Source: Loigolactobacillus coryniformis subsp. coryniformis KCTC 3167 = DSM 20001
Lineage (GTDB): Bacteria; Bacillota; Bacilli; Lactobacillales; Lactobacillaceae
Length of the DNA stretch: 64,000 nucleotides
Reading direction: 5' to 3'
NCBI RefSeq assembly: GCF_002706425.1
Contig: NZ_CP017713.1
Coordinates: 2,480,001 to 2,544,000 of the forward strand
Shown one piece after another: positions 1 through 8,683 of this stretch. Made by a program: the position numbers and the translations under genes. Each line of letters opens with the position of its first letter. Position 1 is the stretch's first letter. The notes beneath the pieces were generated by a model. The model was not told the origin of the DNA. It did no database searches and worked only from the letters and a program-made list of their open reading frames with translations.

Positions 1-270
1 CGTTGCATTTTTTGAATATAGCTTAACATCCCTGGATTAAGCAACTTACAGATTAAACTTATTAGATGTTCCAGAGAATAGCTGATAGAACATGGAAAAT
101 CATTTGTTGCTACACCATGTTTTCATACAAATAGACTCATTGATCATTCAACATGTAAATATGATACTAAATAATTATTGTAGTTTGCAATTATTTCATG
201 AAGCTTTATACATAATAACGTTTATAGACGATCATATTCTCATCAATTATTTTTATTTGCATTTAAGCAA
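1..270. other. Stretch without a recognisable gene
   Basis: AT-rich sequence upstream of the alcohol dehydrogenase. A 68-codon frame at 92-298 has no ribosome-binding site and a low-complexity, His/Leu/Ile-rich translation, so I do not call it. Nothing else is recognisable here. Confidence 0.6.
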
Positions 271-299
271 TTGCAAAAGAAAAAAATATGTGAAATAAT
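271..299 (+). promoter_or_regulatory. Candidate sigma-A promoter of the alcohol dehydrogenase
   Basis: TTGCAA at 271-276 and AATAAT at 294-299 are separated by 17 bases, 43 bases before the start codon. The TTGC at 257-260 and GCAA at 267-270 just upstream form a short inverted repeat. Found by eye; the match to consensus is moderate. Confidence 0.35.
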
Positions 300-341
300 T
301 ACCAATGAAAGCGATTCACGAATATTAAGGAGTGATTTAGA

Positions 342-1463
342 TTGAAAATTAAAGCAGCAGTTGTTGATAAACAAGGCGCCGAATTTAAACTGAGAGACGA
401 TATTGAACTTGCCGAAATGCAAGACGACGATATCCAAGTCCACATGGTTGCCACTGGTGTCTGCCATTCTGACGAAGCTTTACGTAAAGGTGATGCCACG
501 ATTGCTTACCCAATTGTTTTAGGCCACGAAGGCTCTGGTATCGTGGAAAAAGTTGGTTCCCACGTTCAAAACTTCAAACCAGGCGATCACGTTGTCCTGT
601 CATTCTATGCTTGTGGCAACTGTGAAAACTGTCTCAAAGGGGTGCCAACACAGTGTTTACACTACGGCGCCAACAACCTTTCCGGCGTTCGTCCCGATGG
701 TACCGCCCACTTCACTGAAAATGGCGAAAAAGTAGCCGATATGTTTGACCAATCATCATTCACCACAACTACTGTTGTCCGTGAACGCAATGCCGTCAAA
801 GTTCCTGATGATTTAGACCTACGTAAATTAGGTCCTTTGGGCTGTGGCTACGTCACTGGTAGCGGCACCGTTTTGAATACTTTACAACCACGCCCTGGTG
901 ACACCATCGCCGTCTTCGGTACTGGCGCCGTTGGCCTAGCCGCCATGATGGCTGGTAAGATCTCTGGTTGTACCAAAGTCATCGCCGTTGATATCGTTGA
1001 TGATCGTTTAGCTTTGGCCAAAGAACTAGGCGCTACCGATACGATCAATAGTAAAACTGAAGATCCTGTCGCAGCTATCAAAGCCTTGACTAACGGCCAT
1101 GGCGTCAACTTCGCCGTTGACACTACTGGTGTGACTCAAGTGATGGAATCTTCGATCAAGGCTTTAGCACAAGGTGGCGTCTCCGCATGTATCGCCGTTA
1201 CCGCCCATCACATTGACGTTGACACTTGGAATGATCTTTGTGTTGATGACAAATCCGTCATCGGTGTTAACATGGGCGATTCAATTCCACAAATCGATAT
1301 TCCCCGCTTGATCGAATTTTACCGTCAAGGCATGTTTGATTTTGACAAGACCGAGAAGTTCTACAAGTTTGATCAAATCAACGAAGCAAACGCCGACTCG
1401 ATCAGTGGTAAGACGATCAAGCCTGTACTGGTGATTGATCCTGAATATCAACCAGGAAAATAG
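342..1463 (+). CDS. adh: Zinc-dependent alcohol dehydrogenase (MDR family)
   Basis: Cytosolic medium-chain dehydrogenase that interconverts an alcohol and an aldehyde with NAD. At 373 aa it has the normal family length. All zinc ligands are present: catalytic C41, H62, E63 (GHEGSG) and C168 (GPLGCGYVTG); structural C91, C94, C97 and C105. The Rossmann motif GTGAVG is at 193-198, and D217 at the end of the second strand favours NAD over NADP. The start is TTG with AAGGAG at 328-333, and no in-frame ATG with a site exists nearby. The GPLGCGYVTGSG stretch recalls aryl-alcohol dehydrogenases, so an aromatic substrate is possible, but the substrate is not proven. It stands alone between its own promoter and terminator. 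Confidence 0.93.
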   Translation: MKIKAAVVDKQGAEFKLRDDIELAEMQDDDIQVHMVATGVCHSDEALRKGDATIAYPIVLGHEGSGIVEKVGSHVQNFKPGDHVVLSFYACGNCENCLKGVPTQCLHYGANNLSGVRPDGTAHFTENGEKVADMFDQSSFTTTTVVRERNAVKVPDDLDLRKLGPLGCGYVTGSGTVLNTLQPRPGDTIAVFGTGAVGLAAMMAGKISGCTKVIAVDIVDDRLALAKELGATDTINSKTEDPVAAIKALTNGHGVNFAVDTTGVTQVMESSIKALAQGGVSACIAVTAHHIDVDTWNDLCVDDKSVIGVNMGDSIPQIDIPRLIEFYRQGMFDFDKTEKFYKFDQINEANADSISGKTIKPVLVIDPEYQPGK

Positions 1464-1479
1464 TTATTAAAGTTACAGC

Positions 1480-1529
1480 AAAATAGGGCCCTGAGTACAA
1501 GAAAATCTAACTCAGGAACCCTATTTTTT
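1480..1529 (+). terminator. Intrinsic terminator after the alcohol dehydrogenase
   Basis: Inverted repeat AAAATAGGG...CTGAGT / ACTCAG...CCCTATTTT followed by a run of T, 17 bases after the stop codon. Confidence 0.85.
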
Positions 1530-1724
1530 CAGCAATAATTGTTGTAACAACTCCCCATTCGGCTAATTGTAAGCATGTTTTCTGAAAATAAATGCCACTT
1601 ATTAAGCAAATCATTTAATATAGATGCTTCTTTATGGTAAACTATATTTCGTTAATCTTTTATGAAATAATCAATGAAAACCGTATAAGAACACATTTAA
1701 TATTAAAGAGAGGATCTTAATTCA

Positions 1725-2033
1725 ATGGATAACTATACATTAGGAAACAGTGTCAGCTTGAAGCTACTAAACGATAAGTGGGCAGGTATCATTATTGCTA
1801 ATTTAGACGAAACACCAAGTGACTTTATGAATTTACGTGAAAAAGTCCATGGCTTATCAACACTTAATCTGTTTAATGAAGTGAGCAAATTAAATCAGTT
1901 TAACCTCCTGGACTTAACCGAGGATCGGCGTATTGCTTTAACCAATAGCGGCAGTTCATTTAAAAATATCTTAAGTGAATTGAATCGTTGGGGTAATCAA
2001 CATGCTAATCTAAAATTAGTTGCAGAATACTAA
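1725..2033 (+). CDS. HxlR-like winged-helix regulator
   Basis: Small DNA-binding protein of 102 aa resembling the HxlR family, which are one-domain winged-helix dimers that often respond to aldehydes or redox stress. What shows this is the order of elements: an N-terminal LLNDKWAGIII helix (about residues 14-24) in the place of the family LxGKW motif, a helix-turn-helix around FMNLREKVHGLSTLNL (35-50), a wing with LTEDRRIALTNSG (58-70) and a closing helix with LNRWG. It is divergent, and the usual Pro-rich wing is missing. AAAGAGAGGA lies about 10 bases before the ATG. It follows the alcohol dehydrogenase in the same direction but after a terminator, so regulation of that gene is only a guess. 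Confidence 0.6.
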   Translation: MDNYTLGNSVSLKLLNDKWAGIIIANLDETPSDFMNLREKVHGLSTLNLFNEVSKLNQFNLLDLTEDRRIALTNSGSSFKNILSELNRWGNQHANLKLVAEY

Positions 2034-2055
2034 TTTTCAGATAGAAATGCGCACG

Positions 2056-2120
2056 TAACAGCAGGTATGTACAGTTACTTTTCCACAACCAGGAAAAAGT
2101 ACTAATCATCGTTGCTGTTA
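2056..2120. repeat. Long imperfect hairpin
   Basis: TAACAGCA at 2056-2063 pairs with TGCTGTTA at 2113-2120. Inside it ACTTTTCC (2077-2084) pairs with GGAAAAAGT (2092-2100). It lies just after the HxlR-like gene and has no T-run, so it may be a decayed terminator or a remnant of a small mobile repeat. Confidence 0.5.
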
Positions 2121-2180
2121 TGTAAGAATTGTCTTAATGAGGCGCAACCTTTTAACTATAATATCCAGAAGAGCAAGAAC

Positions 2181-2218
2181 GGAGCCGCAACAGCAAATTA
2201 TGTTGCGGCTCCGTTTCA
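2181..2218. terminator. Strong stem-loop between convergent genes
   Basis: A perfect 12-bp stem, GGAGCCGCAACA / TGTTGCGGCTCC, with an 8-base loop. It lies between the 3' ends of the HxlR-like gene and the first glucarate dehydratase. The following sequence is only moderately T-rich on either strand; a bidirectional terminator is the likeliest role. Confidence 0.65.
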
Positions 2219-2241
2219 ATTTATCTGGTCATACTTGCCTA

Positions 2242-3582
2242 TTACCGGACCAAAGTTGGACGATTAGGATCAAATTTCCAACCGGGAATTAAATATTGTA
2301 TTGCTAATGCATCGTCACGATCATGGTGCTTTAAGGTTGCATACAAGGCATGCGCAGCTTCCAATTTCTCTAAGTTAATATTTATTCCTAATCCAGGGCG
2401 TTTAGGAATTTTAATATAACCATCCCGAATTTGCAGCGCATCGTCACACAATTGTTGATCGTCTTGCCAAATAAAATGAGTATCAATTGCCGTAATATTC
2501 CCTGGAGCAGCGGCAGCGACTTGAGCGTATAAAGCAAGTGTGATATCAAAATGATTATTGGAATGTGACCCCCAAGTTAGTCCCCAATCATTCAAAACAC
2601 TAGCCATCCTCAAGCTACCGTTGATTCCCCAAAAATGGGGATCAGCGAGCACAATATCAACTGATTTCATCATTAAGGATGGATAAAATTGTTTCCAGTC
2701 TGTTGCAATCATATTTGTTGCAACCGGCATATTGGTTGCGTTCTTGTAAAAACTCATGATCTCGCGACCAGAAAAACCACTTTCGGGTCCACAAGGATCT
2801 TCTAAATAAGTTAACGCATGCCCATGCTTTTTGGTTAAATCAATTGCTTCTTGCAACGACCACGCGCCATTCGGATCAAGATTGATCCGTGCAGTCGGGA
2901 ATCTTTCATGCAACGCTTCAACTGCCTGCATTTCTTCTTCACCGCTAAGCACGCCACCCTTTAATTTAAAGCTTTTAAATCCATAACGCGCTTGGGCAGC
3001 TTCGGCCTGCTTGACAATACCATCAATTGTTAAAGTCTCTTTACGTCTAACTTTACCCCAGACATCATCATCGTCATCGTGAATATAAGGTAAATCTGTT
3101 TTGCGATAATCAGCAATATAAAATAAATAGCCCAGCATTTCTACGGCATTCCGTTGACGACCATCACCGATAATATCACATAACGGCAGATTAAGAAACT
3201 TACCGTATAGATCTAATAGCGCACATTCAATCGCTGCTTCAGCATGAACGACATATTTTAAATTAGCTAAGTTTAATTGCTGCAACCCTTGGCCGCTATC
3301 ATTTTTATCACGCCAGCCTTTTTGACGAATGTCATTCAAAATACGCCGATACTCAGAAATTTTCTGACCAATGATCAGCGGTCGATAACTCTCTAATGAC
3401 TTGGTGATTGAGTCACCACCATGAATCTCGCCAATTCCCATTTGACCAGAGTCATCCGTTAACACAACGATATTACGTGTGAAATACGGATAATGAGCAC
3501 CGCTTAAAGTTAACAGCATACTATCACGACCAGCGACGGGGTAAACCTTCATCTCTGTAATTTTTGGAATTATATTTGTCAA
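2242..3582 (-). CDS. Glucarate dehydratase paralogue, divergent copy
   Basis: Enolase-superfamily protein of 446 aa, the length of E. coli GudD, expected to dehydrate D-glucarate (or a related aldarate) to 5-keto-4-deoxy-glucarate. The catalytic frame is present: K206/K208 in FKLKGG, metal ligands D236 (LDPNG), E261 (LEDP) and N290 (ATNM), and H340 in GSHSNNHFD. It differs from the second copy at 7284-8618: the substrate-binding Thr of the GudD QTFD motif is Gln (Q102 in LQQLN), EVPGG is EIHGG, and the PHFW loop continues with GING. This is what one expects of a GudX-like paralogue with altered specificity. It is the last gene of the aldarate cluster and lies behind a terminator (3610-3648), with AGGAGG upstream of the ATG. 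Confidence 0.85.
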   Translation of the reverse strand: MTNIIPKITEMKVYPVAGRDSMLLTLSGAHYPYFTRNIVVLTDDSGQMGIGEIHGGDSITKSLESYRPLIIGQKISEYRRILNDIRQKGWRDKNDSGQGLQQLNLANLKYVVHAEAAIECALLDLYGKFLNLPLCDIIGDGRQRNAVEMLGYLFYIADYRKTDLPYIHDDDDDVWGKVRRKETLTIDGIVKQAEAAQARYGFKSFKLKGGVLSGEEEMQAVEALHERFPTARINLDPNGAWSLQEAIDLTKKHGHALTYLEDPCGPESGFSGREIMSFYKNATNMPVATNMIATDWKQFYPSLMMKSVDIVLADPHFWGINGSLRMASVLNDWGLTWGSHSNNHFDITLALYAQVAAAAPGNITAIDTHFIWQDDQQLCDDALQIRDGYIKIPKRPGLGININLEKLEAAHALYATLKHHDRDDALAIQYLIPGWKFDPNRPTLVR

Positions 3583-3605
3583 TTAAATTTCCTCCTTTAT
3601 CGTTT

Positions 3606-3648
3606 AATTAAAAGCGATGACAAAATTCAGTTTGTCATCGCTTTTTCA
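3606..3648 (-). terminator. Terminator between galactarate dehydratase and the last glucarate dehydratase
   Basis: AAAAGCGATGACAAA (3610-3624) pairs with TTTGTCATCGCTTTT (3631-3645). Read on the minus strand it ends in TTTTAATTAA. It would limit read-through into the distal paralogue. Confidence 0.75.
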
Positions 3649-3673
3649 TCCATATCAACACTAAAATTTAATT

Positions 3674-5182
3674 CTAGGTAATAGGTGCCGGGTTAAAAAT
3701 ACAAATATCATTAAATAGGCCCAGTTGTTCAGCCACTGGTTGAGCTCCACTAGCAACATCAATGATAAAGTTAAATAATTCAGTTCCAACTTCCTCGACG
3801 GTTTTATCGCCAGTCGCAATTGTTCCTGCGTTAATATCGATCAAATCTTGCCAAAATTCTTTCAGGTCAGTCCGTGAACAAACTTTAATTACTGGTGCCG
3901 CTTCTAGATTATAAGGTGTACCGCGGCCAGTCATAAAGACTTCCATTCCCATACCTGAAGCTAGCTGCATCGTACCGCAGACAAAGTCACTAGCTGGTGT
4001 TGCGTTAAAAACCAAACCGTGCTTAGTTGGGATTTCACCTGCACTAACAACTTGCGTAATTGGTGCTGCACCTGATTTAGCAATAGACCCCATTGATTTT
4101 TCAACGATCGTTGATAAGCCACCTGCTTTATTACCAGGAGTCGGATTAGCTGAACGATCAACGCCACCTTCGGCCAAATAGTTGTCGTACCAACTCATTT
4201 CTTTAGCTAATTTATCGCAATTAGGCTTGTCCGGAATACGTTGTGCAATAAACTCAACCCCATCACGAACTTCAGTAACTTCGGAAAACATAACAGTCGC
4301 ACCACCACTGACCAATAGATCAGAAGCGTAGCCGGCCGCTGGGTTAGCCGTTACACCGGAAAAGGCATCACTACCACCACATTGCATGCCTACTGATAAT
4401 TTTGATAATGGTAATTCCACTCGCTGACGTTGGTTAAGAATCTTTAACTTTTTTTCAGCCATAGCGTACAAGGATTTGAGAATATTTTGAAAACCATGTT
4501 CATTTTGCAATAAAATAAAATTATCATCAGTGATATCGGCCTCATCCATAACTCGATCAGGCGTTAGTTTTTCACAACCTAAACCAACTACCATTAATTG
4601 CCCACCGAAATTAGGATTTTTCATAATATTCCGTACAGCCCGAATTGGAATTTTTGCTTCAGGTGCGTCAATGGCAACGCCACAGCCGTAAGCATGACTA
4701 ATGACGACAATATCATCTACGTTGGGGTATTTCGGTAATAAGTCTTGCTTCATTTTTTTGACCGCAACCTTCAGGATACCAACCACACATTGGACAGTCG
4801 TCTGAATACCAAGGATGTTGCGCGTCCCAGCATAATCGCTACCATCGTTGTCGTAGCCCATGAAGGTTGTCCGCGGTGGTTCAGGTAAATCGGCATCAAT
4901 GTTAGTATTATAGGGCATATTGTGCAGCTCAGGTGACTTGGGCAAAACCAAACTGTCCTCGTTGATCCAGTCGCCAGCCTTAATATCTTCCTTTGCGTAA
5001 CCAAGTACAACACCATAACGGCGTACAACACCCGCCTTGGGGATATCGATCAAAGCAACCTTATGTGCTTGCGGAATATCCTCATTGACTTGAATCGTAT
5101 CAGTTGCATAATCACCTTTTTTTAAATCGTGAATCGCAATAGCAACGTTATCATTACTACGCATCATAACTGTATTTCTCAT
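3674..5182 (-). CDS. garD: Galactarate dehydratase
   Basis: Iron-dependent dehydratase of the GarD/UxaA family that converts meso-galactarate to 5-keto-4-deoxy-D-glucarate in the cytosol. Its 502 aa are slightly fewer than the E. coli enzyme has. An N-terminal SAF-like domain (about residues 8-85, with HDLKKGD and IPKAGVVRRYG) is followed by the GarD core beginning with GTRNILGIQTTVQC and continuing through HAYGCGVAIDAPEA, NPNFGG and GLGCEKL, all typical of GarD rather than altronate dehydratase. Later motifs QCGGSDAFSG and FVCGTMQLASG are also present. The start lies 11 bases after the glycerate kinase stop, so the two are co-transcribed. It broadens the cluster from glucarate to galactarate; both converge on the same intermediate. 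Confidence 0.92.
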   Translation of the reverse strand: MRNTVMMRSNDNVAIAIHDLKKGDYATDTIQVNEDIPQAHKVALIDIPKAGVVRRYGVVLGYAKEDIKAGDWINEDSLVLPKSPELHNMPYNTNIDADLPEPPRTTFMGYDNDGSDYAGTRNILGIQTTVQCVVGILKVAVKKMKQDLLPKYPNVDDIVVISHAYGCGVAIDAPEAKIPIRAVRNIMKNPNFGGQLMVVGLGCEKLTPDRVMDEADITDDNFILLQNEHGFQNILKSLYAMAEKKLKILNQRQRVELPLSKLSVGMQCGGSDAFSGVTANPAAGYASDLLVSGGATVMFSEVTEVRDGVEFIAQRIPDKPNCDKLAKEMSWYDNYLAEGGVDRSANPTPGNKAGGLSTIVEKSMGSIAKSGAAPITQVVSAGEIPTKHGLVFNATPASDFVCGTMQLASGMGMEVFMTGRGTPYNLEAAPVIKVCSRTDLKEFWQDLIDINAGTIATGDKTVEEVGTELFNFIIDVASGAQPVAEQLGLFNDICIFNPAPIT

Positions 5183-5193
5183 TTTTAGGCCTT

Positions 5194-6333
5194 CTAACTT
5201 TCTTGTCTAAAAGATCCAAATGCCTTAAAAGCGGTAAAGCCAGCATTTGCCACCAATGTTGCAATATCTTCTTTTGCCTGTTGAAACGTCATTGGACGAT
5301 TAGTTGACGATAAGACTAAATCAAAACCAGCTCGATAAATCTCTTTGAGATCAGGACCAACACTGCCGACAATTGCAATCACCGGTAAATGATGTTGTTT
5401 AGCTAAGCGTGCCACACCAACCGGTAACTTACCGTGCAATGATTGCCCATCAATTTGGCCTTCACCGGTTATCACTAGATCTACATTTTCCATACGTTGG
5501 CCTAATTGCAGGATATTGATAATCTCATTAATGCCCGGCTTGATTTCCGCCTGACAAAAAGCCATCAGACCAAAACCAGTACCGCCAGCTGCGCCAGCCC
5601 CAGGTTTAATTGCATAATCTGTGTGCAATGTGCGTTCAACTAACTGTGCCAAACACCGCAAATTATTATCCAATGTCTTAACCTGTTCCACCGTTGCCCC
5701 TTTTTGCGGCCCATAGATTGCACTCGCGCCGTTTTCACCAGTCAGTGGATTATTCACATCAGATAAGCCAATAATTTGAGTTGTCTTTAATCGTGGATCA
5801 ATGGTTGTCAAATCAATCGTTGTTAAATCACACAATGAATCAGCACCTTGTGCTAGCTCATTGCCTTTTTGATCATAAAAATGTGCACCCAATGCCTGCG
5901 CCATACCAACGCCACCATCATTTGTTGCACTACCACCGAGACCAACATAAATTGTGGCTACTTGTTGATCTAGTGCCGCCTTGATCAGTTGTCCAACGCC
6001 ATAAGTGGTCGTTTTACACGCATCAAGTTGATCTTGAATCAACGTAATTCCGGATGACTCGGCTACCTCGATCACTGCAGTTTTTGCGTCTAATAATCCC
6101 CATGTTGCCTGTACTGGTGTTCCTAAGGGTCCAGTCACCTCTGTTTTCAACAATCGTCCACCAGTGGCAGCTACCATACTGCAAACAGTACCTTCACCGC
6201 CATCAGCAATCGAAATTGCATCAACTTTTGCGGTTGAATCAGCACATAAAATTCCTGCTGTAATATATTTAGCAATTTCTATCGAGGTAGCACTTCCCTT
6301 AAAGGAATCAGACGCTATAAGTACTCTATTCAT
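5194..6333 (-). CDS. garK: Glycerate 2-kinase
   Basis: Type-1 glycerate kinase, 379 aa, which phosphorylates D-glycerate to 2-phosphoglycerate and is the last step of the aldarate pathway. The family marks are ASDSFKGS (residues 8-15), the glycine-rich IADGGEGTV, GLGGSATNDGGVGMAQALG, and GEGQIDGQSLHGKLPVGVA with PVIAIVGSVG near the C terminus. Length matches E. coli GarK. It lies between the DHDPS-family lyase and galactarate dehydratase with short spacers on both sides, so the operon delivers pathway carbon straight into lower glycolysis. Confidence 0.93.
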   Translation of the reverse strand: MNRVLIASDSFKGSATSIEIAKYITAGILCADSTAKVDAISIADGGEGTVCSMVAATGGRLLKTEVTGPLGTPVQATWGLLDAKTAVIEVAESSGITLIQDQLDACKTTTYGVGQLIKAALDQQVATIYVGLGGSATNDGGVGMAQALGAHFYDQKGNELAQGADSLCDLTTIDLTTIDPRLKTTQIIGLSDVNNPLTGENGASAIYGPQKGATVEQVKTLDNNLRCLAQLVERTLHTDYAIKPGAGAAGGTGFGLMAFCQAEIKPGINEIINILQLGQRMENVDLVITGEGQIDGQSLHGKLPVGVARLAKQHHLPVIAIVGSVGPDLKEIYRAGFDLVLSSTNRPMTFQQAKEDIATLVANAGFTAFKAFGSFRQES

Positions 6334-6357
6334 AGCAATCCCTCGATTATAATTAAT

Positions 6358-7245
6358 TTAGTTTAATTTATCCAATTCACGCTTAATATCTGCGTAAACT
6401 TTACCAGTGGAAGGTGTGCTTGGTAGAATCGGCTTGCCAACATTCAATCCCAGAATATTAGCCATATCCTTAGTTGCTACTGGGAAACTAGCTTCATTTT
6501 GAACCAAGCGTGCTGGATTCAACTTAAACTGGGCAGCACGTGAACCTTTGTAATCGCCTTGTTGAAATTTATCATAAATCGAGACAATCAATGGTGCTAA
6601 CGCATTAGCTGTTGAGCAAACGCTACCATAAGTGCCTAAGCACAAACCTAGGTAAATCAATGTATCCTTACCAGTGAAAGTTCTAAATTCAATATCTTCT
6701 GTTAGGCGAATAATTTCACTTAATAAGGTCAAGTTGCCGCTTGAATCTTTCATTCCAACAATATTCGGTACCTGATGCGCTAAATCACTAATTAACTTAG
6801 CGGAGAGACCATAACCAACCCGTGGATTGTTATAAACTAGAACCGGCGTATCCGGAATTGAATCAGCAATTGTCTTATAATGCTGGAATAATTCTTCATC
6901 AGTTGGTGCTAAAAACATTGGTTGTAAAATTGAAACAGCATCAGCCCCAAGTTCAACAGCTTTTTTGGCTAATTTAAGACCACGACGAGTCCGAATTGGC
7001 CCCATTCCAAAATAGACTGGCACTCTGTTTGCCGCCTGTTCTTTGATTACTTTGAAACCATGTGCTAATTCATCATCATCAAACATATAGAATTCTGAAT
7101 TACTACCAAAGGCGAGAATTCCTTGAACACCGCCTTCAATCACATGGTCAACGATCATCCGTAGTTTAGCGTCATCGATATTTTCTTGTTCATCAACTGG
7201 CGTTACGAGTGGAACGATGATTCCTTTGATTCTTGATGTATCCAT
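6358..7245 (-). CDS. DHDPS/NAL-family lyase, predicted 5-keto-4-deoxy-glucarate aldolase
   Basis: Class I (Schiff-base) TIM-barrel lyase of 295 aa. The catalytic Lys is K166 in GMKDSSGN and the Tyr is Y138 in VYNNP; the GxxxE loop is FGSNSE (46-51), and TP at 15-16 starts the barrel. The family includes dihydrodipicolinate synthase, N-acetylneuraminate lyase and 5-keto-4-deoxyglucarate dehydratase. Here it is embedded between a glucarate dehydratase and glycerate kinase, with a tartronate semialdehyde reductase upstream and no GarL (HpcH/HpaI) aldolase. Cleavage to pyruvate plus tartronate semialdehyde therefore fits better than the dehydratase route, which would need an oxoglutarate semialdehyde dehydrogenase that is not encoded. 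This is inferred from context; dihydrodipicolinate synthase is unlikely given these neighbours. Confidence 0.75.
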   Translation of the reverse strand: MDTSRIKGIIVPLVTPVDEQENIDDAKLRMIVDHVIEGGVQGILAFGSNSEFYMFDDDELAHGFKVIKEQAANRVPVYFGMGPIRTRRGLKLAKKAVELGADAVSILQPMFLAPTDEELFQHYKTIADSIPDTPVLVYNNPRVGYGLSAKLISDLAHQVPNIVGMKDSSGNLTLLSEIIRLTEDIEFRTFTGKDTLIYLGLCLGTYGSVCSTANALAPLIVSIYDKFQQGDYKGSRAAQFKLNPARLVQNEASFPVATKDMANILGLNVGKPILPSTPSTGKVYADIKRELDKLN

Positions 7246-7283
7246 TATTATTGCACACCTTTCTTACCTAGTTAACTATAGAT

Positions 7284-8618
7284 TTAACGTACTAACGCAG
7301 GTTTTTTCGGATCAAATGACCAACCCGGAACCAGATATTGCATAGTCTTAGCATCATCCCGTGCCCCTAAGTTATTATCAAGATACAACTGGTGGGCTGC
7401 TTTGACCGCAGCTAAATCTATCTCCACACCCAAGCCTTCGTTAGTCTTAGGTACAGTTAATTGTCCATCCTTGATTTGATAAGGATTCTTAGTCAAGCTC
7501 TGCCCGTCTTGCCAGATCCAATGCGTATCGATCGCATAAATATCGCCTGGTGCCGCCGCAGCCGTATTAGCCACGATAGCTAGAGAAATATCAAAATGAT
7601 TGTTTGAGTGGATCCCCCAATTCAAGCCAAAGTCATGGCATAATTGCGCCACACGAACGGAACCTTCCATTGTCCAAAAATGGGGATCGGCTAATGGAAT
7701 AGAAACACTATTTAACGCAACTGCATGTTGCATTTGGCGCCAATCGGTATCGACCATATTAGTTGCCGTTGGTAAATTGGTTGCCTTACGAAACTCAGCC
7801 AAAATCTCACGTCCAGAGAAACCATCCTCTGCACCACAAGGATCCTCGGCATAAGTTAAAATTCCCTTTAACTCTTTAGCGTACTCAATTGATTCCGCTA
7901 ACGACCAAGCACCATTGGGGTCAAGGTCTAACTTTGCATCAGGGAAAGCTTGGTGCAAGGCTTTAATTGCTGCGACTTCATCTTCGCCTGAAAAAACGCC
8001 ACCCTTAAGTTTGAACGTTTTAAACCCATAACGCTTATAGGCTGCCTGGGCTTGACGTACAATTCCTTCCGGTGTTAATGCTGGCTGCCGGCGGACTGTT
8101 CCCCAATCATCACTGTCATCATCATCATGAATATAAGGTAAATCAGTCTTTGTCCAATCACCAACATAAAATAGATAACCTAAAACATCGATTTTTTCTC
8201 GTTGTTGACCATCACCTAATAAGGCAGCTACAGGAACGTGTAAATATTTACCTAATAAATCTAGAAAAGCCGTTTCAATTGCAGTGACCGCATGGATCAT
8301 AATGCGTTGATCAAAAGTTTGTTGTCCACGACCACCAGCATCTAAGTAAGCAAATTGCTTTTGCATCGTTAATAAAATACTTTTGAATTGACTAATCGGT
8401 TGACCAATTACCAAGTCTTTGGCTTTCTCTAATAGCTCGGTTATTTTTTGACCACCCGGAACTTCACTAACCCCAATCTCATCTTTATCGGTGGTTAAAA
8501 TCACAATATTACGGGTGAAGAATGGGCCGTGAGCACCACTCAAATTAAGTAGCATACTATCGTAACCAGCGACTGGGTAAACATCCATTTTAACAATCTT
8601 AGGTACCATCTTGATCAT
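7284..8618 (-). CDS. gudD: Glucarate dehydratase, canonical copy
   Basis: Enolase-superfamily dehydratase of 444 aa converting D-glucarate (or L-idarate) to 5-keto-4-deoxy-D-glucarate. Catalytic K203/K205 (FKLKGG), metal ligands D233, E258 and N287, and H337 (IHSNNHFD) are present, as are the GudD substrate motifs RGQQTFD (T101) and EVPGG. It keeps all the features that the paralogue at 2242-3582 has changed, so this is the likely main enzyme. A terminator-like stem-loop separates it from the reductase upstream, and the lyase follows after 38 bases. An acidic loop (IHDDDD at about 163-168) is shared with the paralogue. Confidence 0.93.
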   Translation of the reverse strand: MIKMVPKIVKMDVYPVAGYDSMLLNLSGAHGPFFTRNIVILTTDKDEIGVSEVPGGQKITELLEKAKDLVIGQPISQFKSILLTMQKQFAYLDAGGRGQQTFDQRIMIHAVTAIETAFLDLLGKYLHVPVAALLGDGQQREKIDVLGYLFYVGDWTKTDLPYIHDDDDSDDWGTVRRQPALTPEGIVRQAQAAYKRYGFKTFKLKGGVFSGEDEVAAIKALHQAFPDAKLDLDPNGAWSLAESIEYAKELKGILTYAEDPCGAEDGFSGREILAEFRKATNLPTATNMVDTDWRQMQHAVALNSVSIPLADPHFWTMEGSVRVAQLCHDFGLNWGIHSNNHFDISLAIVANTAAAAPGDIYAIDTHWIWQDGQSLTKNPYQIKDGQLTVPKTNEGLGVEIDLAAVKAAHQLYLDNNLGARDDAKTMQYLVPGWSFDPKKPALVR

Positions 8619-8636
8619 TCCTTCACTTTTATATTG

Positions 8637-8670
8637 AGAGAAAAAGGTGAAGTGCGTTTTACTTCACCTT
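8637..8670 (-). terminator. Terminator or attenuator between reductase and glucarate dehydratase
   Basis: AAGGTGAAGT (8644-8653) pairs with ACTTCACCTT (8661-8670). Read on the minus strand the stem is followed by TTTTTCTCTC. It would make the reductase more abundant than the downstream enzymes. Confidence 0.75.
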
Positions 8671-8683
8671 CACTCAAATTATG

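Noticed and set aside
92-298. 68-codon open frame upstream of the alcohol dehydrogenase
   Set aside because: No ribosome-binding site, low-complexity His/Ile/Leu translation and no family resemblance; it overlaps the region where the adh promoter is expected.
6358-7245. Annotation as dihydrodipicolinate synthase
   Set aside because: Family motifs are shared, but all neighbours belong to aldarate catabolism and no lysine genes are near; the FGSNSE loop also differs from the usual GTTGE.
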